The translations under genes and the position numbers were made by a program. The notes beneath the pieces were generated by a model. It saw nothing but the letters and a program-made list of their open reading frames with translations, was not told where the DNA came from and did no database searches. Shown in pieces: positions 1 through 19,226 of a DNA stretch of 64,000 nt (position 1 is its first letter; every line of letters begins with the position of its first letter). The stretch comes from Amoebidium appalachense (Eukaryota > Ichthyosporea), in the NCBI GenBank assembly GCA_963693365.1, contig CAVNZM010000001.1, positions 9,176,001 through 9,240,000 of the forward strand, in the 5' to 3' direction.

Positions 1-130
1 TGTGTTTTGGGAACTGCTGTATAAGGCAATTCATCCACCAAGACAGGTCATGTTAGAGCCCGTGTTGGCACCTTACTGAATACAGGCATCCATTTTCAAA
101 AGGGAGACAAATCAAAAGCATGAAAGATGG

Positions 131-204
<74 letters not shown>

Positions 205-339
205 GTATATGTGCGTGCGTGTATGCTTGCGTGTGTTTGTTCATGCTTGTGTGTGCGTGCGTGCGTACGAAAGTAGGGGGAGAGGGGGTGAGGGGGTGAG
301 GGGAGGGGAGGGGGAGAGGGGGGGGGGGGGCAACACACA
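131..339. repeat. TG microsatellite followed by G-rich tract
   Basis: A long uninterrupted TG repeat (about 131-199) passes into degenerate TG/GC sequence and then a purine tract ending in a G homopolymer near 320-330. ORFs crossing it encode only Cys-Val or His-Thr runs and are not genes. Confidence 0.95.
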
Positions 340-349
340 TGAAAAACAC

Positions 350-548
350 TTTGCTTAGCATCGAGTTAGGCGAGGTCATCCATCCCTTGTACTTAAGCAG
401 CACTCTCAGAAGCACCATGCGCACTGCATGGAGCGGCGCAAATGGGTGCCGCGGGTAGATGAGGTAGCTGAGTGCAACAGGTACCGCAATGGCCACCTGT
501 GTGCGTGACAGGTGCTGCCCACCAAACATTCTCCCGATTTCTCTCTCC
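350..548 (-). other. candidate internal exon of an unrecognised gene
   Basis: On the minus strand an acceptor-like CAG at 551-549 and a donor-like GTG at 349 bracket an open stretch of normal composition. It encodes a peptide containing QVAIAVPVALSYLIYP and LLRVLLKYKGW, amphipathic or membrane-like, flanked by simple repeats. I do not recognise the family and could not connect it convincingly to other exons; the next open piece on that strand (about 700-760) is too short to judge. It may be one exon of a gene starting from the CCAAT-rich block to its right. The composition contrast with the flanking repeats is the main support. Confidence 0.25.
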
Positions 549-550
549 CT

Positions 551-581
<31 letters not shown>

Positions 582-1043
582 GGGGAAGAAAAACGAAGGA
601 AGTAGATGTTGAAGTGGGAGATCGGGGAGAGGCGGGGACTGGAAGGGAGGCAGGAGGGAAGGAAGGGGGAGAAAGGGGGGGGGGAGGGGGGGGGAGAAAT
701 ACAGGTGATTATAAGGAAGAGACATGTGGTTTTCCTCATTGTGCACCATGGCTGGCATTGGATGCTTTCATGATTACAGCCTACGATAATTCCTCTCTCG
801 TTTGACTGTCCAACCCCATCTATTCCTTACTCAAAAAACAGAAATTTATTCGCCATCAGTTCGGATTCACTTCACGTAACCTGGTGACTGCACATCCGCC
901 AGCACCCAAAAAGGTAGAAGGTCTTCAAGTCTCCCTGTTTACGTGTGTTTGCATGCACAGGCCGGTACTCCAAACATGAACATGTGAGGATCCATAAGAG
1001 CGACACCGCGTTTTTTTGTGCGCGGGGGAAAGGAAGGGGGGAG

Positions 1044-1084
<41 letters not shown>

Positions 1085-1379
1085 GGGATGATCTCCGAAA
1101 AACGATCTGAAAGGTCATGCTCATGGCTAACCTTAGGGTACTGTAGTCGGGGACCTTCCGTTAGTCCTTTGCGAGGGCTAAAAACGGTTCCACAGCACGG
1201 TATTTCAGTGTTCACGCGCTCGGTCGCGTCACCTAGTGTACTTATAACTGTTACGAAAGAGAGAGAGAGAGGAGAGTTGTGCTTTTTCTTTCTGCGCGAG
1301 GTTCCTTTTCAACTCGGCGAAAAGGCAAAAGAATTCCTTCACAAAAATGTCAACCGACGCAAGAATCTACGTCATTTAG
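549..1379. other. intergenic sequence with G homopolymers
   Basis: Contains G-tracts near 567-584 and 1037-1083 and otherwise unique-looking sequence. I see no supportable gene. Confidence 0.6.
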
Positions 1380-1636
1380 CGGCTATTGATTGGCTAAAAA
1401 GAATACAATATTCCTATTGGGAGGCGTGTTCCAATAGGAACGATCCGGAAGAGCAAAGAAAAATAAACAAACCGTGGCCGTCACCTGGCGTGCACGTGCA
1501 CCGCGCCCGCGCCGCCTGCAGCCGGTGGGCCGCCTGCTTTTTTTTCCTTTTTCACTTTTTCTCGGAGGAGAGTGTCTTTTTTTTGGGGAGGGGGGGGGGG
1601 GGGGGAGGGGGGAGGGGGGGAGGGGGGGGAGGGGGG

Positions 1637-1680
<44 letters not shown>

Positions 1681-2190
1681 TGAATTCGCTTACTCGGCTA
1701 TGCGAAGCCAATCAGCGAACACTACGTCATTTTTAACCAAATATGTTTATTCAAGAAATCAAGATAATGATCTGATTGGTGTTGCCCTGAAGTTTGGCGC
1801 TGGAGTTTCGGGTCGGATTGGTTCCACTTAGTAGGAAACTTTTTTCTTCCGGCAGAAAGTTTTTGCAAATCGCAGGTTGCTGTTTTAATAATATGAGTAA
1901 TCGGCAGAGACTTTGTTCACCCTTTTAACCCGCGTGTACAGAGGTGCTACACTAATAGCGCGAAGGTCGATTCGCAAAGACTTAGACGGATTCAGTCGGA
2001 TGTGCCTCTCCATAACATCTCAACATTCCAGAGGCTCAACGCACTTTTTAGCCCGACCCGAGATTAGCGATCGGAAGGAAATTACGTAATCCTGCCCAAA
2101 CCAATCAGGAAGTCAATGACGCCATAAAATAGACAAATTTGGCTACTGTTGAGTTTCTATTAATTCAATCGGGTCACACCAATTAGAATC
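1380..2190. promoter_or_regulatory. CCAAT-box-rich promoter-like block
   Basis: At least eight CCAAT/ATTGG pentamers fall here: 1389, 1416, 1431, 1708, 1775, 1817, 2101 and in CACACCAATTAG near 2167. CRE-like ACGTCA/TACGTCA and TTTGGCGC (E2F-like) strings are interspersed. The pair at 1416 and 1431 forms a perfect dyad, TTCCTATTGG-N10-CCAATAGGAA (1411-1440). The same element types precede the recognised genes at 24.1, 37.6 and 50.8 kb, so this is probably a promoter region, perhaps divergent between the weak exon candidates at 350-548 (-) and 2895-3007 (+). A long G-tract (1591-1678) interrupts it. The driven gene is not identified. Confidence 0.5.
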
Positions 2191-2495
2191 GGCGTACAGC
2201 AAGCGAATTCATACTTGGGGGGGAGAAGGGGAGCCGCAAGTCCCCTCCCTCCTGGGCCTGTTGCCGTCCCCCTTCCCCCCTCCCCCCCTGCAACCCCTTC
2301 GTACGTCAAGTTGCACTAGTATTAGGAGTATACGTACGTGGGCATGGCCCGTAGTAAAGCGTAAATGTCTGGCCATGGACCGAGCCGGGGTGTTGTTGTG
2401 CATAGAGTTACGTGATAATGTAGAGTTTGTGTCTATGTATTGCTAGGTGTGTTTGCCCCCTAAAAGCAACCCCGGCCTCCTTCCCATCCCCCCCC

Positions 2496-2526
<31 letters not shown>

Positions 2527-2619
2527 ACACACACACGCGCAAAAAAAAAAAACCCCCTCGCCACCACCCCCCCCCCCCCTAGAAAGAAAGAGAAATTCAG
2601 TTGTTCGCAATTGCCAATG
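2191..2619. other. intergenic; C-tract and CA repeat
   Basis: Unique-looking sequence to about 2460, then a C homopolymer, (CA)n and an A-tract in that order (2489-2552). No gene supported. Confidence 0.6.
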
Positions 2620-2745
2620 TTGATGCTTTGTGGCCTGTCTTCGGATGGGCTCGAATTCGTAGCATGGTCTCTGTGTGTGCGTTGCATTGTCCCGGTTATG
2701 AATGTGTACTTAGTAAGCGTACACAGTAGCAAATTCTTAACCACC
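2620..2745 (+). repeat. dispersed repeat, family 1 (degenerate short copy)
   Basis: Carries the core landmarks TTCGGATGGGCTC, a TTGCATTG central motif, GAATGTGTACTTAGTAAG and a terminal TTCTTAACCA that runs straight into a C-rich tract (2743-2810). This is the only copy I found outside a recognised gene. Confidence 0.6.
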
Positions 2746-2894
2746 CCCCGCCCCCCCCCCCCCTCCCCCCTCCGCCCCTCCCTCCCTCCCTCCCCCCCCC
2801 CCCTCCCCCCCTTCCCCCTTTGCACCCCCCAGACAACCACCACCGCCACCATCACCATCTCCCTCTTCTTTGCCCCCCCACATACATAAAACAG

Positions 2895-3007
2895 CCTACA
2901 CGTCCACAGATTGATAAGATTCTGCTTGTGGTTCAACGAGCAAGAGTCAATGATATGCAAATGACCGTCCTTGAAACAATTCTTTCGAACCACCCAGCAT
3001 CTTCCAG
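2895..3007 (+). other. candidate internal exon (possible GTP-binding-protein fragment)
   Basis: The segment lies between an acceptor-like AAAACAG and a donor-like CCAG|GTG. Its frame reads PTRPQIDKILLVVQRARVND and continues MQMTVLETILSN. An 'IDK-hydrophobic-R.R...' string of this kind recalls the segment after the G3 loop in AIG1/GIMAP-type GTPases, but no Walker A, DxxG or TKxD exon was found nearby. The resemblance rests on one exon and family memory, so the assignment is weak. The sequence around 3027-3106 is also open in several frames. Confidence 0.3.
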
Positions 3008-3114
3008 GTGCGGTTCTATTTTTAGGCGGATCAATGTTTGTGGGCTTTGGAGGTACGCCTCCGTCGTATTGGTCGTGCACTGGTGGGCCAAGGGCATCTG
3101 TTCTGGTATATTAT

Positions 3115-3160
3115 TCTTTTTTTTTTTTTTTGTGGGCAGGAGAGGTGGCGCGGGGAAGAG

Positions 3161-3206
<46 letters not shown>

Positions 3207-3228
3207 GGGCGGCGAGGGGTTTTTTTGT

Positions 3229-3259
<31 letters not shown>

Positions 3260-3270
3260 GGGGGGGGGGG
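3115..3270. repeat. T-tract, G-tracts and TG repeat
   Basis: A T-run (3115-3131) is followed by two G homopolymers (about 3164-3205 and 3242-3270) separated by a short TG repeat. Frames across it give only Gly runs. Confidence 0.9.
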
Positions 3271-3586
3271 ATGGGAAGGAGGCCGGGGTTGCTTCACACA
3301 CACGCTATTCACAGGGTATATCTCGGAGTGGCGGGGGTTGATTTTGGAAATTATGCTCCAAATAGTTGAACTTCGAATGGGGGAATCGTGACCAACAAGG
3401 AGCCTCCTGGGAAGTAGGAACAGATGAAGAAAAAAAAATAAAAGGAAAAGAACTCCCGCGAATAAAAAAGGAGAAGGGCCTTAAAAAAAAGGAAGGAGAG
3501 AAACAGAAGGTGCCAGGGAAAAAAGAACAGGCACTAGGAAGGAACATCACAAAAAAGAGAGAAAAGAAGGGGGAATTGGTAGTTGA
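3271..3586. other. A-rich intergenic sequence
   Basis: Purine-rich from about 3425 to 3575 (many AAAAG/GGAA strings). The Lys/Glu-rich ORFs here reflect composition only. Confidence 0.5.
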
Positions 3587-3931
3587 GGGCCCAACCACAT
3601 CGGCATAGTCAACTTGCTCAAAACAGAAATATTCTGCCAAAACAAAATTATTCGGCAAAAGCAGACTTAAACTATAAAAAGCAGAATTCAATTCTGCAAA
3701 AGCAGAACAAAAGCAGAGTGATTTTGCTTTTGGCAGAATTATTTCACGAAAAAGCAGTTTTCTTTGCTGACGACAGCAGAACAGATGATGCAATAATTTG
3801 CGACTTTGTGTAGAATATTTTTATGGATATTTCTGCCTTTGCTGAATACTTATGTTCTTAGCAGAATAGGTCTGCTCTTTGCAGAATAATTCTGCTCGGA
3901 GCAAGTAGACTCGGCCGAATTGCTTGGGCCC
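3587..3931. mobile_element. MITE-like element with terminal inverted repeats and internal palindromes
   Basis: The left end GGGCCCAACCACATCGGC... and the right end ...GAATTGCTTGGGCCC are inverted repeats over about 33 bp with a handful of mismatches (outer GGGCCCAA exact; inner ACTTGCTC exact). The 280-bp interior is built from repeated near-palindromes on the theme GCAGAATTATTCTGC. No transposase is encoded, as in a non-autonomous or fold-back element. A clear target-site duplication is not visible. A related, more degenerate copy lies at 6227-6556, starting with the same CCCAACCACATC string. Confidence 0.6.
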
Positions 3932-4159
3932 TTATTTTAGGAAACTATCCGGACCATTCGAAACTCCTCTCCACAAATAATCCTCCCATTTGGGGCAGTC
4001 TATCAAAGCCAGCGCTTCTGTTGGGCCGCTAATATTAGTCAAGATTCTCCGTTTCAACACTAAAGCAACGGTTACTTACAACTCTCCCCCGGCCCCTTCC
4101 CCACAACTGAATATTCATCAGATGTATTTACTCTCTAGCCTTCCACTCCAGCTTCAATT
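3932..4159. other. intergenic sequence, nothing recognised
   Basis: Unique-looking sequence with short C-runs; no exon with convincing splice sites. Confidence 0.5.
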
Positions 4160-4163
4160 AAAC

Positions 4164-4204
<41 letters not shown>

Positions 4205-4252
4205 CCCCTCCCCCTGCCTCGAATCCCTCCCCTCCCCACCCCCTCCCCCACC

Positions 4253-4283
<31 letters not shown>

Positions 4284-4441
4284 ACATATACACACACATG
4301 CACGCACGCACACACACCCGCACGCACGCGCGCGCACACACGCACGCACACACACGCACACGCACACACACACTGTGACGCACACAGGCACACGCAGACG
4401 CACATGTAGACACACACACGCACACACACACACATGCACAC

Positions 4442-4472
<31 letters not shown>
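4160..4472. repeat. C-tracts followed by CA/CGCA microsatellite
   Basis: C homopolymers (about 4168-4269) run into a long imperfect CA repeat with CGCA variants ending near 4472. The order C-tract then CA repeat recurs across the window. Confidence 0.95.
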
Positions 4473-4601
4473 ATCGCGCGCGATAGGCAAACAACAGAGA
4501 AATACAATGAATTGTTCAGAATAATCAGTGATCATTCTTCTCTTTTGCCTGGATTTATCCAACCAATGGAGGACCTGGTGTAAGTATACATTGTGCATGC
4601 A

Positions 4602-4615
4602 TTTTTTGCTAATAT

Positions 4616-4649
<34 letters not shown>

Positions 4650-4656
4650 AATATGT
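4602..4656. repeat. poly(T) run flanked by 12-16 bp direct repeats
   Basis: TTTTTTGCTAATATGT occurs immediately left and right of a T-run of about 25-30 bases. This is the pattern left by insertion of a bare poly(A)/(T) with target-site duplication, or by slippage. Confidence 0.6.
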
Positions 4657-4691
4657 ACATATAGGGGGAAATTGCAAGAGAAAGACTTCCA

Positions 4692-4933
4692 GAGTTAGCC
4701 GAACTCGGAGCCTCCTGCGTCGGAGGCGAGGAGAACGGCTCCTCTTCATGGCTCACCTACATGTCGTTAATAAACAGCACATTCCCCCCTCCTCAAAGAG
4801 ATAAGGATGGGCGAGTTAGCCGAACTCGGAGCCTCCTGCGTCGGAGGCGAGGAGAACGGCTCCTCTTCATGGCTCACCTACATGTCGTTAATAAACAGCA
4901 CATTCCCCCCTCCTCAAAGAGATAAGGATGGGC
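4692..4933. repeat. tandem duplication, 121-bp unit with hairpin potential
   Basis: Two adjacent copies (4692-4812 and 4813-4933) appear identical. Each contains nested inverted repeats, GGAGCC...GGCTCC enclosing CCTCC-TGCGTC-GGAGG, and ends in a TAATAAACAGC string followed by a C-rich segment. No ORF explains it; it could encode a structured RNA or be a recent slippage duplication. Confidence 0.8.
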
Positions 4934-5603
4934 GAAAGTAATAACGTTGTAGTGTGGGGTTTAGGAGGGAGAAAGCAAACATTGAAGGCAGGTCGGAACC
5001 CAAATATGGCAGGACGACTCCCTCTCTTTTTGTTTCCTTTTCTCTCTCCCCCTTCTCTCTCCTCTCTCTTTCTCTCGTCCCCCTCTCCCCCCCCCCCCCC
5101 CCCCCCCCTCTCGCTCGCCCGCTCGCGCTCTCTATCTAGCTCTCTCTCTCTCTCCCCCTCCTCTTTCGAGCCAGAAAGATGGATCTATTCGCCTCACTTC
5201 CCCGGCACCGGCCGATACTATGAAAGTTCCTTTTCCGTCATTCCCCCTCCCCCCCCCCCCCGGGCCCCCCGTGTCAACCCGCCCCTACAACTATCAACTT
5301 GAGTCAAAACTCCCCGGCACTCTATGTAGCAGATACCAAATTGCATCTTGCACATCTTGCCCGGCAATGTATAATAAGGAGGAATTCGGTCAACACCAAC
5401 TCAAAACCTTCATGATGAGTGTTGTCGAGCACGCATTAGTGGTGCATGTGCGAGTGCGCCGACAGAGTAAAAGAGGCTTGGACTAAAGTGTACCGCGGCG
5501 TATTTATGTCCTGCCTTCCACATTATGCCATGATCGATTATTGAAGTGGCCATGGGCCATTTCGCTATCGAGTTCTTTGCATCTGCATGACCATCTGCCC
5601 GTA
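4934..5603. other. intergenic sequence with pyrimidine tract
   Basis: A CT/C-rich tract occupies about 5025-5160. The remainder is unique-looking with short ORFs that I cannot support. Confidence 0.5.
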
Positions 5604-5665
5604 CTAGCAGGTAATCTCCTCGCTTCTGACACAGGAGGCACCAGGTTCGAATCTCTGATCTGGCA
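5604..5665 (+). repeat. degenerate tRNA-derived sequence (B-box-like)
   Basis: CCAGGTTCGAATCTC matches a pol III B box/T-loop and is preceded by CTCCT...AGGAG pairing like an anticodon stem. The T-stem does not pair well and the would-be anticodon loop is too long, so this is not a functional tRNA. A tRNA-derived SINE head is the best reading. Confidence 0.4.
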
Positions 5666-5717
5666 AAAATGAAAATGAAGGCCTGTCGCTGTGTGGCGGC
5701 CCCACGGTGCCGGTGTT

Positions 5718-5774
5718 TGCTGGTCTTCGGACATCAAGCAACCCGTGCATGTGGGTGGGTGGCCCAGCGATATT

Positions 5775-5815
<41 letters not shown>

Positions 5816-5875
5816 GCTGGTCTTCGGACATCAAGCAACTCGTGCATGTGGGTGGGTGGCCCGGCGATATTGGGG
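5718..5875. repeat. 58-bp direct repeat flanking poly(T)
   Basis: GCTGGTCTTCGGACATCAAG... through ...GCGATATTG occurs at about 5719-5777 and again at 5816-5873 with two or three differences, separated by a T-run of about 38 bases. Shorter GGTGGGTGG echoes follow at 6046-6090. Confidence 0.8.
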
Positions 5876-6226
5876 ATTTTCTTTTTTTTTTTTTTGTTTT
5901 GTACGTATGTGGATATATCATGATGATCACTGAGTTTTTCTTTTGCCCCTTCTGAATACAAGTGTCTGCTATATGCATTAGCAGGAAATATTTGATTTAG
6001 TACCTTTTGCACTTTGTGGGTCAATTTGCTTGGGCTGGGCATATATGGGTGGGTGGTACGGCTGCACGTATTCTAGGTGGGTGGCCTGGGTCTATATAGC
6101 GCTCTGAAAGTCTCTTTTTATTATTATTCTTGTTTCCATCTCCGTTGGTGCCACGTTTACGGTGACTCACAGAGAGCCTTTCATCGAAAGCAAGTGGATA
6201 GATTTGAATTTTGTCCCTCAAAACTA
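5876..6226. other. intergenic sequence, nothing recognised
   Basis: Holds GGTGGGTGG echoes of the neighbouring repeat and a TATATAGCGCTCTGAAAG string of a kind seen at the ends of some short repeats. No gene supported. Confidence 0.45.
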
Positions 6227-6556
6227 CCCAACCACATCAGCAGAATCACTTGGCAACTTGCTGCGAGCTGCATTAGTTTGTGCATCGAGCAGATTTATTC
6301 TGCAAAAGAAGAAATAGTTAGCAATTGAGCAGAATTATTCTGCACAAGAAAATTATTCAGCAATAAAGCAGAATTATTCTGCAGAAGATGCATTATTCAG
6401 CAATAGAGCAGATATCTTCTGCCAAGAAAGAATTTTCAGCAATTGATCGATAGCAAAATTGTTCGAATTCTGCGGAAAAATATTCAGCAAGCAATTGAGC
6501 AGAATTATTGTGCAGAGAAAGAATTATTCAGAAATTGTGCAGAATTATTCTGCTAG
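6227..6556. repeat. palindrome-rich repeat related to the 3.6-kb MITE
   Basis: Begins CCCAACCACATCAGCAGAATC, then repeats a roughly 40-50 bp unit combining GCAGAATTATTCTGC with AATTATTCAGCAAT about six times. The GGGCCC termini of the 3.6-kb copy are absent, so this is a truncated or diverged relative. Confidence 0.6.
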
Positions 6557-7350
6557 AAGCCGAATCACTATCACCATCAACACTTAAGTCCCCTACATAG
6601 CCCTCCAGTGGTGGTGCCAGTGACCTGCGGGTAATGGTCGGAACCGGGGGCGAGAGGGGGGGGGGGGGGGGGGGGGGGGGGGAGGGGGGGGGGGGATGGT
6701 GGTGGTGGTTGCATTGGGGGGGGCCGGGGGAGGGGGGAGGGGGAGAGTATGCCATTGGGGGGTCGAAAAATATTACCTGCCTGACTCTAGCCTACCACAA
6801 CCTTAATTTGGCAAAGTTTTCTAGCGCGGCAAGCAATGCAGCAGGTACAATATGATTTCTGAAGATATAAAAAGTGCACGTGGATAACAACGGTTAGTGA
6901 ATTTGAAGGCAAAAAATAATGGAGGTAAAGTCACGGACGCACCAGAGGCTCTGCCATATCTCTAACCCTCCCTCCCACTCTCCCTCCCTCAAGGCCCCCC
7001 ACCCTCTCGAACTCCGGCTATGCAGGGGGAGAGGGGGTGGGGGGGAGATCTAGATCTGGGGAGGAAACCTACCACCCCACAGGCAGCCGCTTCCATGACC
7101 TGAGAGATTTTGATCATGTACTGAACATACAAGTTTGCTAAACGTGAACATTGAAGGTAACAGTTACTACCGAGGCTCCTTGATTATCTGAAACTACCTG
7201 ATTACACCATATGCATCCGGTCATATGCTCGAGCTCCCCCCCCCCCCCCCCCCCCCCCCCCCTCTCCCCGCATACATGTGCACAAGCTTAAACACATGCA
7301 CTGCGCCACGCACATGCACACGCACATGCACGCACGCACACACACACACA

Positions 7351-7407
<57 letters not shown>

Positions 7408-7434
7408 TTGTCAAGCACTCAGAGGCACACGTGT

Positions 7435-7519
<85 letters not shown>

Positions 7520-7662
7520 ACACACAAACACATGCACAAACACATAACACAACAGAGACGCTGCCAGCAACAGAAACCATGACCCCACAGAGATTCAACT
7601 TTCACACGTGCTTCGTAGCTAAACCCTGCATATTATAGTATAGTATAAAAAAAAAACAAGTC
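6557..7662. other. intergenic; G-tract, C-tract and CA microsatellites
   Basis: Contains G-tracts (6658-6732), about 450 bp of ordinary sequence, a C-tract (7237-7262) and two long CA repeats (7351-7400 and 7436-7518). I see no gene. Confidence 0.6.
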
Positions 7663-7668
7663 TTTATT
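7663..7668 (-). terminator. possible poly(A) signal of the RRM gene
   Basis: AATAAA on the minus strand, about 550 nt past the stop codon of the gene ending at 8215. The position is plausible but not unique evidence. Confidence 0.3.
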
Positions 7669-7764
7669 AACAATGAAAAAGCACCAAAATAAGAAAACAA
7701 AGGACTGGAAAACTATATATAACCCTCATCGACCTATTCGTAAGACCAATAGTTCAAGTACCGA

Positions 7765-7768
<4 letters not shown>

Positions 7769-7825
<57 letters not shown>

Positions 7826-7835
7826 AAAAAAAAAA

Positions 7836-7876
<41 letters not shown>

Positions 7877-7890
7877 AAAAAAAACAAGCA
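7769..7890. repeat. C-tract, CA repeat, A-tract composite
   Basis: About 43 C, then a short CA repeat, then A-runs, in that order. Confidence 0.95.
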
Positions 7891-8214
7891 AACACACCAC
7901 CACCACCACCTGCCCACACAGCCGCGCTCACCCCCAAAAATCCCGGTTCCAGGAATCGAATTGTCAAGAATGGATGAACACGAGCAAAAACATGACGTTC
8001 AGGTTATAAACTACCAAAGCACCAAACAACTACAATCAACCTAACATTCTCTTCACAGAAAAGAACACATTTCGGGTCACGTTTAGCCCAAATAGCAAGC
8101 ACACGTCCAATCCTTTCTGTCCCCCCCCCCCCCCCCCCTCCTTTCCCCTACCCCACCCCACCCAAACACACACAACCATCAAGCACGACTGACCAAAATC
8201 AAATACCTCGAGAT

Positions 8215-16164
<7,950 letters not shown>

Positions 16165-17190
16165 TTGACAGCTCTGCCCTTCTTGGGCTACCTCTGAAGG
16201 TCGTCCTCTTTTAGCAACCAAGGCGGCTCACCTATTTTCACAAATCTTCTCGTCTCAAAGAAAAGGAAACCACGAAACGAAGCGCTAACGACGAATACTA
16301 CGCTGCATATACGTATGTCTGTATACTGGTTTTCACAGATTTCCACCGTTACTACAGAATATTAGCATCGACACCGTTGCTTCTTGTTCACTATAATCCT
16401 CTCGTTTTCCCGCTCCCTCTCTTTCCTTCCTCCTTTTTTTTTCCTTTTTTTTGCCACGTCTTCGTTTTGTGCCGTCACAGCGTGCTGTCTGATCATAAGG
16501 AGACTGCCTCTACACCCCCGAAACTGTCAGATGTGGGGTTTTGACCCAAAACTCTAAATACCTCCTTCAAGAAAAATTCAAAAGCACTTTCTACACCGTT
16601 ATAAATCTATATCAAAAAAGGGTTTTGTATTAAAATAACCAACCATTAGCTGTTATTGTTTTTATTAGCATATTTGGTTCTTTTAAAAACCAAGAAGATT
16701 GGTGGTAGAATATTTTACGCATGTGAAATTACAAAACACCCCACTGCTAGGGGATTGAAGCTTAGCAACGTAGACCAATCAAAATCGATCGTTCTAGGAC
16801 ATTTGAAGTATTGCCTAAACACATTTGTGTCGTTTGTACCCAATATTTCGGTTTAAACTAGATTTAAAACTAAGCAGACGACTCTACAACTACATCTAAA
16901 TTATATAGCTAGCATTTGCACGTTTTACATAAGTTATGTCTGTACTTTGTGACTAGGCAATCCACTGAGACGAGTGCCACCGTGTCACCTTTCGTTTTCC
17001 GACTCAACTACAACTGAAACACATTAACACTGCGGCTTGGAAAAATCTGAGTGAGTGGCAGGCACGAAGAAAATTGAAAATAGGCGAGTTTTGGCGGCTA
17101 GTATTAAGCTGCCAAGTGATATTCGACGTTTCCGCTTGACAAACGCCCAAGCTTGAGGGTACAACTTCTGTTCGTGCCATATATTTGAAA
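16165..17190. promoter_or_regulatory. divergent intergenic region between the RRM gene and GOT1
   Basis: About 1 kb separates the minus-strand RRM start from the plus-strand GOT1 start, so it should hold both promoters. A CCAAT box (GACCAATCAAAATCGATC, near 16772) is visible; no clear TATA box can be assigned. A possible 5'UTR splice donor for the RRM gene (AATAG|GTGAGC on the minus strand) lies near 16235. Confidence 0.45.
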
Positions 17191-18430
17191 ATGATTGACA
17201 TATCCGATACGCAGAGTAAGTGTTTAAACCAGTCTAGAACCCAATTTATGAAAGCCTTCAGCACCTACTTACACACACGCACGTACAAACACGCACACAC
17301 AGGTACACACGCGCACACGCGCACACGCACACACGCACACACACAAGCGTGCCTACACACACACACAAACACACACACACAAACACACACAAACACACAC
17401 CACACGCACGCGCACACGCACACACACACGCGCGCGCGCGCGCGTAGGCACGCTTATGGTCACATCGAAGAACTGCCCATGACCTGCACAAGCAAGCACG
17501 TGTACTACCAAAGCCATACATCCGTTTACCAGGCACGTGTTTTGGCTCACACCAATATAAAAGAACGATGGTGAAAATAGGTTACAAGGGTTGAGGCACA
17601 CACACGACACACACGTTTGCTCTCGCCCACACATACACACATGGGCAAACATAAAACATCTACCCACCCAAGCACGTGCGCACATGCGTGCTACACACAC
17701 TTATGCACTCACCCACCCACCTACACAACCACCCACCCACCCATCCACCCACCTGCGCACGCACGGTACACACGCACGCACACATGCTCGCATGCACACA
17801 CACACGCACACACGCACACACGCACACACACACAAATACACACACACACACAACACACGCACACAACACACACACACAACCACAAACACACACATCCAGT
17901 TTAGGTTCACTGTAATACTAACCAGACCTTTCACAGAGATTGGGGCCGGCCTAGCGGCTTTTGGCTCCCTCTTCGTTTTCATGGGTGTTCTTATGTTCTT
18001 CGACCGGGGTCTTCTCGCTATGGGCAACGTAATCCCCGCTATCCCCTTCCTCCCCTCCTCCCCCCCTCCCCCCCCCCCCCCCCCCCGGCCTTAGTTTGCA
18101 CACACATCTTCACCGTTTTGCTCACCTTGCTTGCATAAGCAACCCTACTCGTCTTTGATCAAGACGGGCTGACCCTCCCAAGTTCAGTTGATGCTGCTGT
18201 CTGAGTTGGAGAGTCGAATATACGCGGGCTAAGGGGTCGAAACTCAGACGCAATTGATGACTTGGGCCCTCCCTGAGGATGGGCTCTGCTTATGACGCAT
18301 ACTGTGCGCATGGATGATGTTGCATACTTGAATGTTTGCATTTGCATGTGTCCTGCACCATGCTTCTCATCGTGTATGCGTACTTCATACCGTGTTCCGC
18401 ATTCAACCCCCCCCCCCCCCCCCCCCCCTC

Positions 18431-18469
<39 letters not shown>

Positions 18470-18759
18470 CCCCCCCCACTGTTCAACAACCCCCATTGTT
18501 TTGTTATTTTTATAACTGATGTATTAAATATTTTCTACTGCCGTAACAGTGTGTAGTTGTGGGAACTGAAAGGATGCATGTGGCTGGGTGTTGGGGGGGG
18601 GGGGGGGCAAGCAGCATAAACGGAAGCGAGAGAAGCAGGAGGAGGAGAGGGGGGAGGCAGGGGGGGAGGGGGGGGGGGGGGAGGAGAGGGGGATGACAAG
18701 TGCATCACTTTTTCTGTATATCTTTGATCCCCCCCCCCCCCCCCCCCTCCCTCCCTCCC

Positions 18760-18790
<31 letters not shown>

Positions 18791-19195
18791 AAAGAAAGAA
18801 AAGAAAAGAAAAAAAACCCCCAACCACGGCCACTGCCACCCACCCACCGCCACCCACCATTTTATTGCTTCCTGCTTGTGGTTGCGCTCTAACCTCAAAT
18901 GTTTTTCTCACCCGATTTGTGCTTTTCCTGCCTGCTCACTTCAGTAGCCCTGCTTCTTTTTAACAAAGAACGGTGACCATTAACATCTGTTAAGTTAAAG
19001 CAAACGGTGTACGAGGTAGGTTTTCTTTTGCTCGCGATGGTTGGGTCGAAATTTAAGTACTGTTGATGACTTGCCCCTTTAGGAGATTGGGGTTTTCCCT
19101 ATGTTGCACAGCTAGTATATTTGTATCACATAACACTTTATAAATATGCAAAACGTGCTGTGTACCTTAATTCTGCTGCCCCCCCCTCCCTCCCC

Positions 19196-19226
<31 letters not shown>

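Noticed and set aside
5604-5665. A functional tRNA gene
   Set aside because: Only the B-box region is good; the T-stem mispairs, the anticodon loop is too long and no acceptor stem closes.
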